NCBI GenBank assembly: GCA_947632415.1
Contig: CANRPB010000001.1
Coordinates: 34,654-98,653 of the forward strand
Source: an uncultured Bacilli bacterium
GTDB taxonomy: Bacteria; Bacillota_I; Bacilli_A; RF39; UBA660
DNA length: 64,000 bases
Direction of reading: 5' to 3'
The notes below the pieces were generated by a model. That model was not told the DNA's origin and searched no databases. It was given only the letters and a program-made list of their open reading frames with translations. This document shows, piece after piece, positions 25,463-36,840 of this stretch. A program made the translations under genes and the position numbers. Every line of letters begins with the position of its first letter. Positions within the stretch are counted from its first letter, which is position 1.

Positions 25463-25772
25463 GGAAAGTAAGGCGATGTGGGAGTTAGAGAAAGAGAATA
25501 CTGACTACACTAAACTTAGTAAAGAAATGAAGCAGTTATATGACAAAGTAGATGAGTTAATTAACGCTGGTGTCATTACTTATGAGGAATTCACTAGTGA
25601 TACCATAGATGCAATGACTACCAATATTGTCAATAACGGCAAAGCAAATAAGAACCCAGATAGGTATGAACAAGTAAAAGTGATGTGTCTTGATTTACTT
25701 GAAAAGTATAATAACATAAAGACTGATAACAATGATAAAGGAGCAATCGACAATGAAGAAATTACTAATTGA
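25452..25772 (+). CDS. Hypothetical protein, 106 aa
   Basis: Highly charged helical protein. Overlaps both neighbours and has no recognised domain. Confidence 0.5.
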   Translation: MTIEESKAMWELEKENTDYTKLSKEMKQLYDKVDELINAGVITYEEFTSDTIDAMTTNIVNNGKANKNPDRYEQVKVMCLDLLEKYNNIKTDNNDKGAIDNEEITN

Positions 25773-26052
25773 TAAATACGCCAACTTAATACTGTTTGAT
25801 GAATCTACTAACAGTATTGAAGAATTGCCTGAAGAGTGTGATATATCTACTGCTTTTGTAGCTGAAGAAGATGGTCAAGCGATTAGTAGAACTGAAGTAG
25901 TTAATTATAAAGCTGGTGACTTAGTGATAGTCTTTAGAGCATACAAGAAAGATAACTGGTTAAATAAGACTGTTGTTTGTAATGACGTGTTTGCCAAAGA
26001 TGACGTGGTTGCTTGGTATAAATCATTAAAAACAGATAATGAAGCTATTTGA
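25753..26052 (+). CDS. Hypoth. protein, 99 aa, with Shine-Dalgarno
   Basis: I choose the ATG at 25753 because AAAGGAG ends 9 nt upstream; another in-frame ATG at 25732 lies before it. Product is beta-rich (LVIVFRAYKKDNWLNKTVV). No domain recognised. Confidence 0.5.
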   Translation: MKKLLIDKYANLILFDESTNSIEELPEECDISTAFVAEEDGQAISRTEVVNYKAGDLVIVFRAYKKDNWLNKTVVCNDVFAKDDVVAWYKSLKTDNEAI

Positions 26053-26569
26053 CATTCTAGCTGGCGAGGTTGTCATTCATTCTGATGCATTAGGATTACC
26101 ACCGTTTAAGAAGATATGGGATGCTAATAAGAAGAATAAGGAACACGTCACTAAAGTAATCAGTTACATAGTACTAATGCATAAATATGATAGTCCTTAT
26201 GTGCAGAGTATGGATGATGCTAGTAGAGAGAGTAAGCTTAAGAGGGACATATTCGGTGATGAAAAGTATTAGCTTACACCTGATGAATTAGTCTGTGAAC
26301 AGGAATATGAAGCATTACTGAATACTAGGACATTATAGATGCTCAATAACATGAGGCTTAAGTTGGATAGTATCAGTAACTATTACAAGGATTCCTTAGA
26401 AGTAGAATTGGATGAGAAGAAGATAAAGGATTTATTAGCAGGTATGACTTCAGTAGGTGGCGTACTAAAGAGTATAGATTCATTAGAGAATATGGTTAAA
26501 GCTGAAGAGTTATCAATGAGCAAAGTTAAAGGTGATGCTAAGGTTAACCCATATGAGCTTGCTAAGTAA
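26039..26569 (+). CDS. Conserved crAss-like protein, 176 aa (two TAGs)
   Basis: Reading TAG as Gln at 26270 and 26336 joins two segments into one frame ending in TAA. The N-terminal part (LPPFKKIWDANKKNKEHVTKVISYIVLMHKYDSPY) is of a kind I have seen in crAss-like genomes next to the terminase, and the rest is charged and helical. Possibly an assembly or terminase-associated protein; exact role unknown. Confidence 0.6.
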
Positions 26570-26616
26570 AATACAAGATTTGCAACTAAATAGATTAATT
26601 ACGTTATAGGACAAGT

Positions 26617-26742
26617 ATGAAGAAATTTAATATCACAATTGATTTAACAAAAGATGCTGAAGATGTTCTTGAACAGATTGAAGAAGCATCTAAGCAGTTA
26701 AAGAAGAAAACACTCTGGCAGAGAATTAAGAGTTGGTTTTAA
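26617..26742 (+). CDS. Small protein, 41 aa
   Basis: Charged helix-forming peptide ending in KKTLWQRIKSWF, an amphipathic basic-aromatic tail that might touch membrane. No family recognised. Confidence 0.45.
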   Translation: MKKFNITIDLTKDAEDVLEQIEEASKQLKKKTLWQRIKSWF

Positions 26743-26780
26743 AGCTTAATCGGCTGTGTTAAGCTATATTGAAAGCAGCT

Positions 26781-26895
26781 GCTCCCTTACGTGGTGGGGA
26801 GGGTAAATGAGTACACCACGTGCATTTCCGCTTGATGTATGATTGCTTAGCATAATTCCCTCTAAAGGAATAGGACCTGGAGCAGAACCGGGAGC
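26781..26895 (+). ncRNA. Candidate structured RNA junction
   Basis: A closing stem GCTCCC (26781) / GGGAGC (26890) encloses three hairpins: ACGTGGTG/CACCACGT (26789-26821), TGC-TTA-GCA (26844-26852) and ATTCC/GGAAT (26855-26871). This gives a multi-branched fold in a gene-free gap. GGGAG at about 26797 could compete with the closing stem. Might be a riboswitch-like leader or small RNA. Confidence 0.45.
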
Positions 26896-26914
26896 GGGGA
26901 CCAATTAAAATGTT

Positions 26915-27187
26915 ATGAAGTATAAGATTATAGGCGATCCGTTACCGTACAAGGAGGTGGGTGTTATATATGAAAATTCTAAACGTATCTGTGATGCTGA
27001 TGAAGGTTGGGCTTCTATAATTAAGTGCGATGATGAGTATTACAGACTAGACGAAGTTGACGGTTTGCATATTCACCCTGTTATGATAACTGATTCCAGT
27101 GCTGGACCAGCTGTAAATGAAGATGAACCAGAACACATTAGACGATTAAGACAGCACGGTTATTGGGATACTTCAGAAGATAATTAA
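26915..27187 (+). CDS. Hypothetical protein, 90 aa
   Basis: Acidic small protein with an HIRRLRQHGYW segment near the C-terminus. No TAG. Lies between the structured RNA candidate and tRNA-Met. Confidence 0.5.
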   Translation: MKYKIIGDPLPYKEVGVIYENSKRICDADEGWASIIKCDDEYYRLDEVDGLHIHPVMITDSSAGPAVNEDEPEHIRRLRQHGYWDTSEDN

Positions 27188-27322
27188 GATAGTGAAGCGT
27201 GGCGCGAACGTAACGTAACCTCCTAAGTCACTTACTGTTAATCAACAGTGAACACAGCTAATGATGGACCTAATCGTAAGTAGGCTAGTTTCCCGGTATC
27301 TAGGACACTAAAACCGGGTCAC

Positions 27323-27396
27323 TGCGGGGTGGAGAAGAGACATCTCGTCTGGCTCATAACCAGAAGATCGCAGGTTTGAATCCTGCCCCCGCAACA
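27323..27396 (+). tRNA. tRNA-Met (anticodon CAT)
   Basis: Complete cloverleaf: acceptor TGCGGGG/CCCCGCA, D arm GAGA/TCTC, anticodon arm TCTGG-CTCATAA-CCAGA with CAT at positions 34-36, T arm GCAGG-TTTGAAT-CCTGC. No encoded CCA. The D loop (AGAGACA) lacks the usual GG. The 3' end lies 16 nt upstream of the TerL start codon. A hairpin CCCGGT/ACCGGG (27292-27318) sits just before it. Confidence 0.85.
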
Positions 27397-27412
27397 ATCA
27401 AGATATTTTACC

Positions 27413-30400
27413 ATGGTAGACTTTAATAAGTAGATTAAACAAAGCGATAAATTTCGTTAGGCAGCCCTATAGTTCATAACTACAGGGCATTATTGTACGT
27501 ACCCAGCTGGTTCATCAGAATACTTCAAATTCTGGGACTAGGAAAAGGATAGAAGTATTAATGGTTATACTGCTGATGATGGTGACTACATCACAGGGTA
27601 TAACTATTTTTATTTAAATTATTGTCCTATTCAACGACTGGTATATACTAAGAATGAGAAGACAGGTAAGATAAAAAAGAGTCGTGAAGTATCATTCCCT
27701 GATTTTTGGGATTATGACTATTACTTCTTTTAGGCTTTATAGGATGCAGAAGATTAGGGTAAACATATGTGCGCATTGAAAAGCCGTAGAAAGGGGTACT
27801 CGTACAAAAATGCCGCAATGGCTTGTCGTAATTATTATCTTATACCCAATAGTAAAACATATATTTATGCGTCTAATAAGCAGTATTTAACTGAAGATGG
27901 TATCCTTACTAAAGCATGGGACTATATGAACTTTATAGATAAGAATACTGCTTGGGGTAAGAAACGCTCGGTGAACACACAGATGCGTAAAAGAGCTGGT
28001 TTCTTTACTAGGGATGAGTATGGTAATGAAGTTGAATTAGGTTATAAGTCTGAAATAATTGGTGTTACATTGAAAGACAACCCAGACGTTGTTCGTGGTA
28101 AAGCCGGTAAGCTAATCATATTTGAGGAAGCTGGGTCGTTTAGCGAACTGGGTGCTGCTTGGCAAATAGCGAGACCATCAGTAGAGCAGGATGGTGTGGC
28201 ATTCGGTACTATGATAGCGTTCGGGACAGGTGGCGATGATAACAGCCACTTCTTTACTTTGAAAGATATGTTCTATCACCCTGAAGGTTATAATTGCGTA
28301 GGGTTTAAGAATATATGGGACGAATCTGTTACCACTGAAGAGTGTGGGTTCTTTATACCGTAGTACACTAACATGGACTTCCGTGATACTGATGGTAACA
28401 GGATGTTCATGGATGACGATGGTAACACACTGCGTAAACGGTCCTTAGAGTATGTACTAGAAGAAAGACGTAAAGTAATAGAGAACGCGACTAGTAATGA
28501 AACTATTGACCGTTATGTGGCAGAGCACTGTTTAACCCCTAGTGAGGCATGTCTGGAGTTTAATGGGAATATCTTCCCAAAGAAGGAATTACAAGAGCAA
28601 TTAAGTTTACTTAGGACTAACACTAGATTATAGAACCATAAATAGGTCGGTGATTTAGTATGGGAACCTACCGGGGAACTTAAATGGATTATTAAGAAAA
28701 CAGGAGATATTAATCATTACCCATTACGATAGAATGAGGACCCAACTGGTTCTATAGTTATATGGGAACACCCAAATAAGGAAGCTAGCTTAGGTCTATA
28801 CATTGCTGGTATCGACTCTTATGACTATGACGAGTCTAGTACTACTTCATTAGGTTCATGCTTCATTTATAAACGCATTCAAGGTATTGAAGCTTACTCT
28901 GATATAATAGTAGCTGAATACACTGGTAGACCCAAGACTGCTGAGGATTTCTATGAGAATGTTAGAAAGTTGTTGATATACTATAATGCTAGGGCAATGT
29001 ATGAGAACCAGAACAAAGGTATATTTGCTTACTTTACTAATAAGCATTGTGACTACTTACTTGCTGATACCCCAGATATAATTAGTGACATTATAAAGGA
29101 TTCCAAAGTAAATCGTAAGAAAGGCTGTCATATGACCAAGTAGATTAAACAGTGGGGTCAAGGGTTGATTAAAGACTGGTTAAACGATGCTAATGCGGAC
29201 GGTAAAAAGAATTTATATAACGTTATGTCAGAACCACTATTAGAGGAATTGATCTCATATAATGATGTAGGTAATTTCGATAGATGTTTATCGCGAGGAA
29301 CGCTAATTACAACTAACAGAGGTGATATTCCAATTGAAGAGGTTAGCACTACCGATTTCGTGTTGACTGATAAAGGTAATTATAAGCAAGTCATACTTAC
29401 TGACAGGCATATACATTCGGGTAAAATGATCACGTTAGCTTATTCTGGAGATTATTAGAAGCTGATTTGTACAGACAATCATCCGATATTGGTAAAATAC
29501 ACCGATAAGCTATCACATAAATTTAGAAATGTCGAAACACTAGAAGAAACATTTTTAAGAGCAGATAGTTTAAATTACAAATATTAGTTTGCGCTATTAC
29601 CGAAGAGACATATAGAGGACAAGCCAAGAACGATAAATGATCGAATACTGTATGTACTTGGGTGGATAATGGGTGACGGATATTGCCATCCGAATAGTAA
29701 TGAGGTAAAGATAACGTATCAGTTAAACCAATTGAAATGCGCTGAGCAATGCAAATAGATAATTGAAGAATTTGATGGTTCTGTTCCGTGCAAGATAATG
29801 AGAGACAAAACCAAGAATTGTTATCGATTAGTCGTATATTCTAAGAAATTGCATACTTTAGCTATGCAGTTCGGATGTGTTCCGAATAACAAAAAAATAA
29901 ATTATACGGTATACAACAATCACAAAGATTTAATTCCGTTCATCTTAGGCTTACTAGAAGCAGATGGGCATTAGAAATATAATACCGCATATGACGGCCA
30001 CGCAAGAAACGCAATCGAGATAGCTACCATATACGAGGAGTTACTAAGACAATGCAGGTAGATATTATTGGATAACAATATATATTCAACTATCCGTGAA
30101 GTTAAAGCAAGAAACGGCAGACGTCAGGTAAATCTTTAGATAAGCGGTGAATACGTTAGTAAATTATTATCTTATTATACGCCAAACGATGGAACCGCAA
30201 CATGCCCAATATTTTCATATAAGTTTAAACAAGTCTATTGCAATCATACGAAGTCAATTGTCTTATAGGATAATCGAGGTTTTTGGGTTCCTATTAAGCT
30301 ATTAGAAAGTAACGAAGCATCTGAAACTGTATATAATATTGTAGTGCAAGATGACCATACTTACGTTGCTAACGGTATTACTACCCATAATTGTATGGCT

Positions 30401-30556
30401 CTCATGCAAGTGATGATATACCGTGAAGAATTGTATAATGTTAAGGTAAAAGAAATTAAAAAGGAAAATCGAGAAAGAGTACTCTTCGATGGACCTATAT
30501 TCACACAAGAATGGTTCCGTGACGACGGAATTGATTAGCAAACATATATGTTTTAA
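27413..30556 (+). CDS. terL: Terminase large subunit with intein, recoded (TAG = Gln)
   Basis: Continuous 1047-aa frame when TAG is sense. ATPase domain: Walker A-like CALKSRRKGYSYKNA (about residue 119) and Walker B KLIIFEEAGSF. Nuclease domain: YIAGIDSYDYDES, then NFDR interrupted by an intein (29285-30391) and resumed at CMALMQVMIY. After splicing the TerL is about 678 aa, the normal size. It packages DNA by ATP-driven translocation and cuts concatemers. The tRNA-Met gene ends 16 nt upstream. End: TAA. Confidence 0.9.
29285..30391 (+). mobile_element. Intein with LAGLIDADG endonuclease in TerL
   Basis: 369 codons, starting with Cys after FDR and ending THN before Cys, as splicing requires. 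N-terminal block: CLSRGTLITTNRGDIPIEEV; block B: TDNHPIL; C-terminal blocks: HTYVANGITTHN. LAGLIDADG motifs LGWIMGDGY and LGLLEADGH lie in the middle. Several TAG codons occur inside, so the intein is also recoded. It sits at the nuclease catalytic segment. Confidence 0.85.
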
Positions 30557-30558
30557 CT

Positions 30559-33075
30559 ATGAATAATATAAGTCAATTCCCATTATAGAAACTACCGATG
30601 AGTAAGAAGACTAAAGCTTGGCGCGAAGCAAATGTCGACTATATATCAGGTAAAAGTATGGGTGGTTCTAGAAATGGGAATAATAGAACATTTAAAGAAG
30701 AAATGAAGACATACTACGATCTTTATAATGGCATCTACAATGAAAAAGATCTAAAGTATGTTACTAACCCATTTAAGTAGTCAGATGGGTTCCCTGCTAC
30801 AGCGTAGGATTATAATGTCATCAAACCTAAAATAGATTTATTGTTAGGTGAAGAAACTAAACGACCATTTAACTTTAAAGTAGGTCGAACTAGTGATATA
30901 GCTGCAGGTGAAATGTAGGATAAGGCAAAGCAATTGCTGATTGACTACGTACAAGCAAATATAATGAGTAAATTGGGTCCTGAAGAACAACAGAGATACC
31001 AAGAAGCATTGTAGTCAGGTGAAGTAATGACACCTGAACAAATATAGAAATACATGAGTAAGGACTATAAAGATATTGCTGAAATAACTGCATATCATAG
31101 CCTTAATTACTTAAAAAGTAAGTTGAACATTACTCATGAATTCTTTAAGGGCTGGAAAGATGCACTGATTGGTGGCGAAGAAATCTATTACGTTGGTATA
31201 CGTAATGGTGACCCTTGTTTAGAAAGAATTAACCCATTATATTTTGACTACGACACTGATACTTCAGACATCGAGTTCATTCATGAGGCATAGTGGTGTG
31301 TCTATGAGATGAGGTTGTCAGTAACAGAAATATACGACAGATACTACGATAAATTAAGTGAAAAGCAGTTAAACCAATTGCTTGACATGATGGATGACGT
31401 TAGCAAAGGTATGATGAACCCAGAAGTACGTAAAACGTCATTGGATTACGCGCATATAAAAGCTAACGTCATAAATGGTTTCAATGCAAATCCGTTCGAA
31501 TCAACTAATAACATTAGTGTATGGCATTGCTGTTGGAAGTCTTTTAAAAAGATAGGGTTTATAACCATACTTGACCCCGAAACTGGTGAACCTGAAGAAT
31601 ATACAGTAGATGAAACGTATAAAGTAGTTGGTACTGAATTGAATGTTGAATGGAAATGGATAGTTGAAGTATGGGAAGGATATAGAGCTGGTGAAGACCT
31701 TTACTTTGGTATAGAACCTATTGAATATCAATACGTATCAGCTGACAACCCTAACGCTTAGAGATTACCATACACTGGTGTAGTATATAATAACACTAAC
31801 AGTAAACCTAGGAGTTTAGTAAGTATAATGAAGCCACTATAGTACATGTATATCATACTCTGGTATAGGCTTGAATTAGCAATGGCTAGGGATAAAGGTA
31901 AAGTACTTAATATGGATATTACGTAGATACCAAAATCAATGGGTATCGATGTATCTAAGTGGATGCATTACTTATCAGCACTAGGTGTTAACCTACTTAA
32001 CCCATACGAGTCGGAGTGGGATATACCAGGTAGGGATGGCAGTCACGCAGCAACATTCAACCAAATAGCATCAGTAGACCTTAGTATGGCTAACGTAATT
32101 GACCAGTACATCAAGCTAATGGATAAGATTGAAGACATGTTATCTGAAGTTACCGGTGTTACTAGGCAAAGGGAAGGTGCTATATCTACTAGCGAGTTAG
32201 TTGGTAATGTTGAGAGAGCTGTAATACAGTCTGCTCATATCACTGAGCCTTGGTTCTGGACCCATAGTCAAATTAAACGTGAGTGTTTGACTATGCTATT
32301 GAATACAGCTCGATGGGCTTGGAAAGACAATAAAACTGCTTTATACTATACGTTAGATGATGCTACTAGAGCGTTTATAACTCTATCAGATTAGCTACTA
32401 TATGAAGACTTCGACATCTTTGTAGAAGATACTACTAAGAATCAACAGAACATCGAAGCATTACGTAACTTAATGCAACCTGCTATGCAGAATGGTGCTA
32501 GCTTACTCGATATAGCTGAAATCATCACTATGGACAATGTCAGTATGATTAAACAGCGTCTAGAAGAGATTGAGCAGAAACGTATGGAACAGCAGCAATA
32601 GATGGAACAGGCTCAGGCTGAACGTGAACAACAAGCTATCCAAATGCAGAATGAGGTTAAGGAAGAGGAACTGATGATTAAGGAAGCTGAAATGGATCTT
32701 AAGAAATATGAGATAGATCAGAATAATGCTACCAAGATTGCAGTTGCTGAACTAAGTGCTTACCGTGGTACTGAAGATATGGATCAGAATCGGAATGGAA
32801 TACCGGATGTCATGGAAATTGGTAAGCAAGCCTTAGAACAGCAGAAGATAGATTCTGATAGAGCTGGTAAACAGTTAGAACTCAACAATAAGCGTAGAGA
32901 GATAGAGATGAAACGTGATATTGAGTAGAAGAAGATACAGCTTGAAAAGGACAGAATGAAGCATGAGACTGAGTTACAACGTATGTCAGATAAAGCTGCA
33001 ATGGAAAGGGAGAAGTTAAAGGCACGCACCGCACTCAAGAATCATGTCGTAGGTGAAGCTAAAAAGAGTAAGTAA
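30559..33075 (+). CDS. Portal protein, 838 aa, recoded
   Basis: Reads through many TAG codons to a TAA. It lies directly after TerL, at the usual portal position. N-terminal half: DLLLGEETKRPFNFKV, then the tail-less helical and beta wings (HEFFKGWKDALIGGEEIYYVGIRNGDPCLERINPLYFDYDTD), typical of crAss-like portals. The C-terminal ~200 residues are long charged coiled coil (EQAQAEREQQAIQMQNEVKEE). Portal dodecamers form the packaging channel. Without recoding it would fall into at least six fragments. Confidence 0.85.
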
Positions 33076-33077
33076 TT

Positions 33078-33461
33078 ATGGAAAAGATCAAAAAGATATT
33101 AAACTATTTGTGGCAATTACCGTAGAATTTACTTGGTTTAGCCACATTCAAATGTTACCCAGGATATACGATTAATGTTGGTGATAATGCAATAGCTAAA
33201 ATATCTAGTAAAATGCATGGCGGTATCACATTGGGTAAGTATATCGTAATTAGTCATGCGAATTTAATAAAGCATGAATATGGGCATGCTGTTTAGAGTA
33301 AATACTTAGGTCCACTATACTTGTTAGTGATTGGTTTGCCTTCTATCTGTCATGCTTCAGTTCATAATTATTTGTGCAAGAACCCTGATTACTATCACTT
33401 CTACACGGAGAAATGGGCTAACCAACTGAGCGATAAGTACTATAAGCAATGTGAGTCATGA
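33078..33461 (+). CDS. Putative metalloprotease-like protein, 127 aa, recoded
   Basis: Two TAG codons read through. Central KHEYGHAVQSKYLGPLYLLVIGLPS contains HExxH within a hydrophobic stretch, resembling small membrane-near zinc proteases (MZF-like). Located between portal and a larger HExxH protein, so it may belong to head maturation. Stop TGA overlaps the next ATG. Confidence 0.6.
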
Positions 33462-35629
33462 CACCTGAAGAGAGACAAGCATTCAAATAGAGAATGAAAG
33501 ACATAAAAGCCTACCGGGAGTAGAATCCCGGTAAGGGCTACTGGGATTGGAAGGAGTACGATAATGGTGGTACTGTTGGTGAATTAGTTGATGCGATATA
33601 TGCAACTAATCCAAAAGAAGAATTCCTAGGTGAGCCAGCACATCACTATGATTTTACTATATCTGAAGAAGAAGCAAATAGGCTTGGTTACTTTCCTGAT
33701 AAGCGTGGTCATAGAGATGATAGAGTAAAGAAAGAATCCCATCCCTCACATCCCTCTAGAGGTACTTGGTCTGGTGACTATTTCTCACTTACAGACAAAG
33801 GTATGGAAGATCCTAATTATACTTTATTTGGGTTAAATGATGGTGGCTAGGATCCGCAGGCAATACTAAGATATAAAGATAGTTATGTTCTACCTGAGAT
33901 GACTATTACTCCTAAAGATAGCTACATATATAATTCTTATGATAATATCAAATTACATCTTCCTAAGAAATACGCTACTGGTGGTAAGACTGAGGATGAT
34001 AAAGTTTTATGGAATTGGGATAGCCAACTACCTGAAGTAATTGTGTTGGGTAAGAAAAAGGAATACAGCGATGAACGAACAGACCATCCTATAAAGAAAC
34101 CAAAGGAATATCCTATCTATCGCCGTGACAATGGATATATTACATAGGGTAAAAGTGATGATTCTTGGAAGAAATGGGATAAAGACGGAGACGGAACTCT
34201 TAGTCCTAAAGAGCGTTGGGAGCGATAGAAGTCAGAACGTAGATCAGAGGATTGGCGTAATCTTGGGAAAGGCATCAATAGAACATTTGGCACAGCTGCG
34301 GCAGCAGCCAGCACATTATATGGTGGTGGTTGGGCAGCAACCAGATCAATCAAGGGTAATAGAGCTAGTACATTAGGTGGAAAACTTGCTAAACACGTAT
34401 TATCTTCAAATGCCGTAGATACTGGATTTGATGCGGCGAATATGTTATTTGATCCGACTGATTCGTCCAATATTCTAGACTTATCAACAGGTTTATTATT
34501 ATCACGTTATAAGGATTTTTCCAAACCTGTAAGACAAATAGGCGAGTTAATAAATGCTGGAGTCAACACGTACAACACTGTGGACAATTATGAGTCTGGT
34601 GGTGAAACCGGAGATGATGATGAAGAACGTAAATAGAGATTCTATGAAGCTACAGGTAGAAATAAATACGGTGTACCTATAGAATAGGGTTTAAAACCAG
34701 TATTTGATTTAGAGGATGCTGCTAATCTTACTCCAGCTGGAGATGTGTTATCTGCCAAAGATACTTATCAGGCAGTAAAAGATAGAGATTGGTTAGGTGC
34801 TGGATTAGCTGCTTTGGGAATGGTACCTATAGTCCCTAATATCGCACGTTATGTGAAACACGGTAAATTAAAACCACATGCCGTACCTACAGTTAATCCA
34901 AATAAGGATCAAGCATTAATTGATGCGCAGTTAAAGATGCTACAAGAACTTGCTGAAAAGAAAGCAAAAATATCTAACGAATAGTATGGTGTTGTTGAAC
35001 GAATGATGGATGACCCGGCATATTTACGTAGAGCTGAAGAAGTATAGAAATAGTTTGGTGATGATTATTCTATGCCGTATGCAGATGCATTTATATCTTA
35101 CAATGGAGACCCAGCTTCGTTACCACAGGTGGCCTTAAGCGATGATTATAGATCTTTTGGTAATATGGAGAGATTGTCTGATGGTAGTTTCTTGTATCAC
35201 CGTAGTCGTGTAATAGATCAGCCGTATAACGCAGAACACGAAGTTGGGCATTTCGTAGATATGCTGAAAGCTGGTGGTGGCGATGCCGATAAAGGTAACA
35301 ACATGTTCAAAGAAATGAGCAAGGACTTAAAAGAAGGAATTGATAGACACGATAGATATTTCATGATGCCAACTGAATAGAAATCCCACATGAATCAATT
35401 ACGTGAATGGATGTTCTAGAATAATATGATACCAACTAGAGATACTAAAGTTGACGTAAATACTTTAAAGAAAGCATTGAAGGCAGTTGACGAAGTATCA
35501 GGAATGGAAGGTGTGGTACGAGCTAGTAAATAGTTCGGAGATATGAAATTATACAGAAAATGGTTTAATAGCATACCTTTAGTAGATGCTACTACTAAAG
35601 TGGATGAATATGCTAAATAGTATGTTTAA
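33458..35629 (+). CDS. Head-associated protein with EF-hand-like and HExxH motifs, 723 aa, recoded
   Basis: Begins with ATG overlapping the previous stop and reads through many TAGs. Features in order: two LPE(V/M)-type segments (VLPEMTITPKDS at about residue 144 and QLPEVIVLGKKKEYSDE at about 190), an EF-hand loop DKDGDGTLSPKE (about 240) and, near residue 590, EHEVGHFVDML (HExxH). The LPEV motif recurs in Bacteroidota phage virion proteins and may be a processing site. Possibly a multidomain capsid or ejection protein; function is inferred. Confidence 0.65.
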
Positions 35630-35655
35630 AGAAATTAATCTAAATTATATAATTT

Positions 35656-36813
35656 ATGGATGGAATCACATTGAACGGCTTTGAGGTATTTGATGACTTC
35701 ATGCCTGGTGCAAGTGTAAAGAATAAAACTACCGGAACGGGAGAAGACACTAAAATCGATATTGAAGGTGTAGGAGAAGAGCTCACTGACGATGAGTTGG
35801 ATAACATCAAGAATTAGAATAAACCAACTACAGAAGAAGTTAAAGAACTTGATGATGAACCAATTAAAGACGTTAAAGAGGAACCAAAGAAAACTAAAAA
35901 GCAAACTACTAGAGTAAAGGAGGAAATTAAGGATGATGTAGACGATATTGTGGATAACGATATATCTGGCACTGACGATCAAGGTGATCTCGTCACTAAT
36001 TTCTTTGACGCTATTTCTGAACAATTCGGCTGGGACGATGTTGAGGAAGATGAAAAACCGCAAACAGCAGAAGAGTTAGTTTAGTATTTTAGGGACGTAA
36101 TTGAAGAGAACTCTAAGCCAGAGTATGCTAGTAAAGAGATGGAAGATCTTGACAATTACGTTAGAAATGGTGGTGACCTTAGAAAGTATTTGTAGATCGA
36201 TGCTGAATTAGACTTGACAGATGTTGATATGGATGAAGAGTCTAATCAGAAATTAGTGTTGAAAGAGTTCCTTAAAGAAAAAGGGTATAATGCTACACAA
36301 ATAACTAAGAAGATTAGCAAGTATGAAGATGCTGGTATCTTAGAAGATGAAGCAGAAGACGCTTTAGAGGCCCTTAAAGACATTAAAGAAAATAAGAAAC
36401 GCGAGCTATTGGATTACTAGGAAAAAGCCGCTAAACAAGCTTAGAAACAGCAACAGGACTATTTTAATAGCGTTGTTGCTGAATTAAAAGATATGCAAGA
36501 TGTTCGGGGCATCAAAATACCTGAAAAAGATAAACGTCAATTACTCGAGTATATCTTTAGAGCTGACGCTAATGGCATGACTCAATATCAAAAAGACTGG
36601 TCTAAGAGCGTCAGAAACTTATTAGAATCTGCTTACTTTACTATGAAGGGTGATACCCTACTTAAGACAGCCAAAATTGAAGGTTCTAACAATGCTATTA
36701 GTAAGTTTAAAGATAGTTTGAATAAGACTGGGGTAAGTAGAAAAACAAAGAGAATCGACGATACCACTAGTGAAGATATGTGGCAATCGTTCGTATCGCG
36801 ATTACGCGCGTAA
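35656..36813 (+). CDS. Head scaffold-like protein, 385 aa, recoded
   Basis: Acidic, charged, coiled-coil-rich protein immediately upstream of the major capsid gene, the classic position for scaffolding. Four or more TAG codons. No protease domain seen. C-terminus basic (RIDDTTSEDMWQSFVSRLRA), as in scaffolds that bind MCP. Assignment by context and composition. Confidence 0.6.
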
Positions 36814-36840
36814 TAACAAATACAAAATAACTGTTTAATA

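Noticed and set aside
27187..27322. A second tRNA before tRNA-Met
   Set aside because: Only hairpins (ACTGTTAATCAACAGT and CCCGGT/ACCGGG) are present; no T loop or acceptor stem fits.
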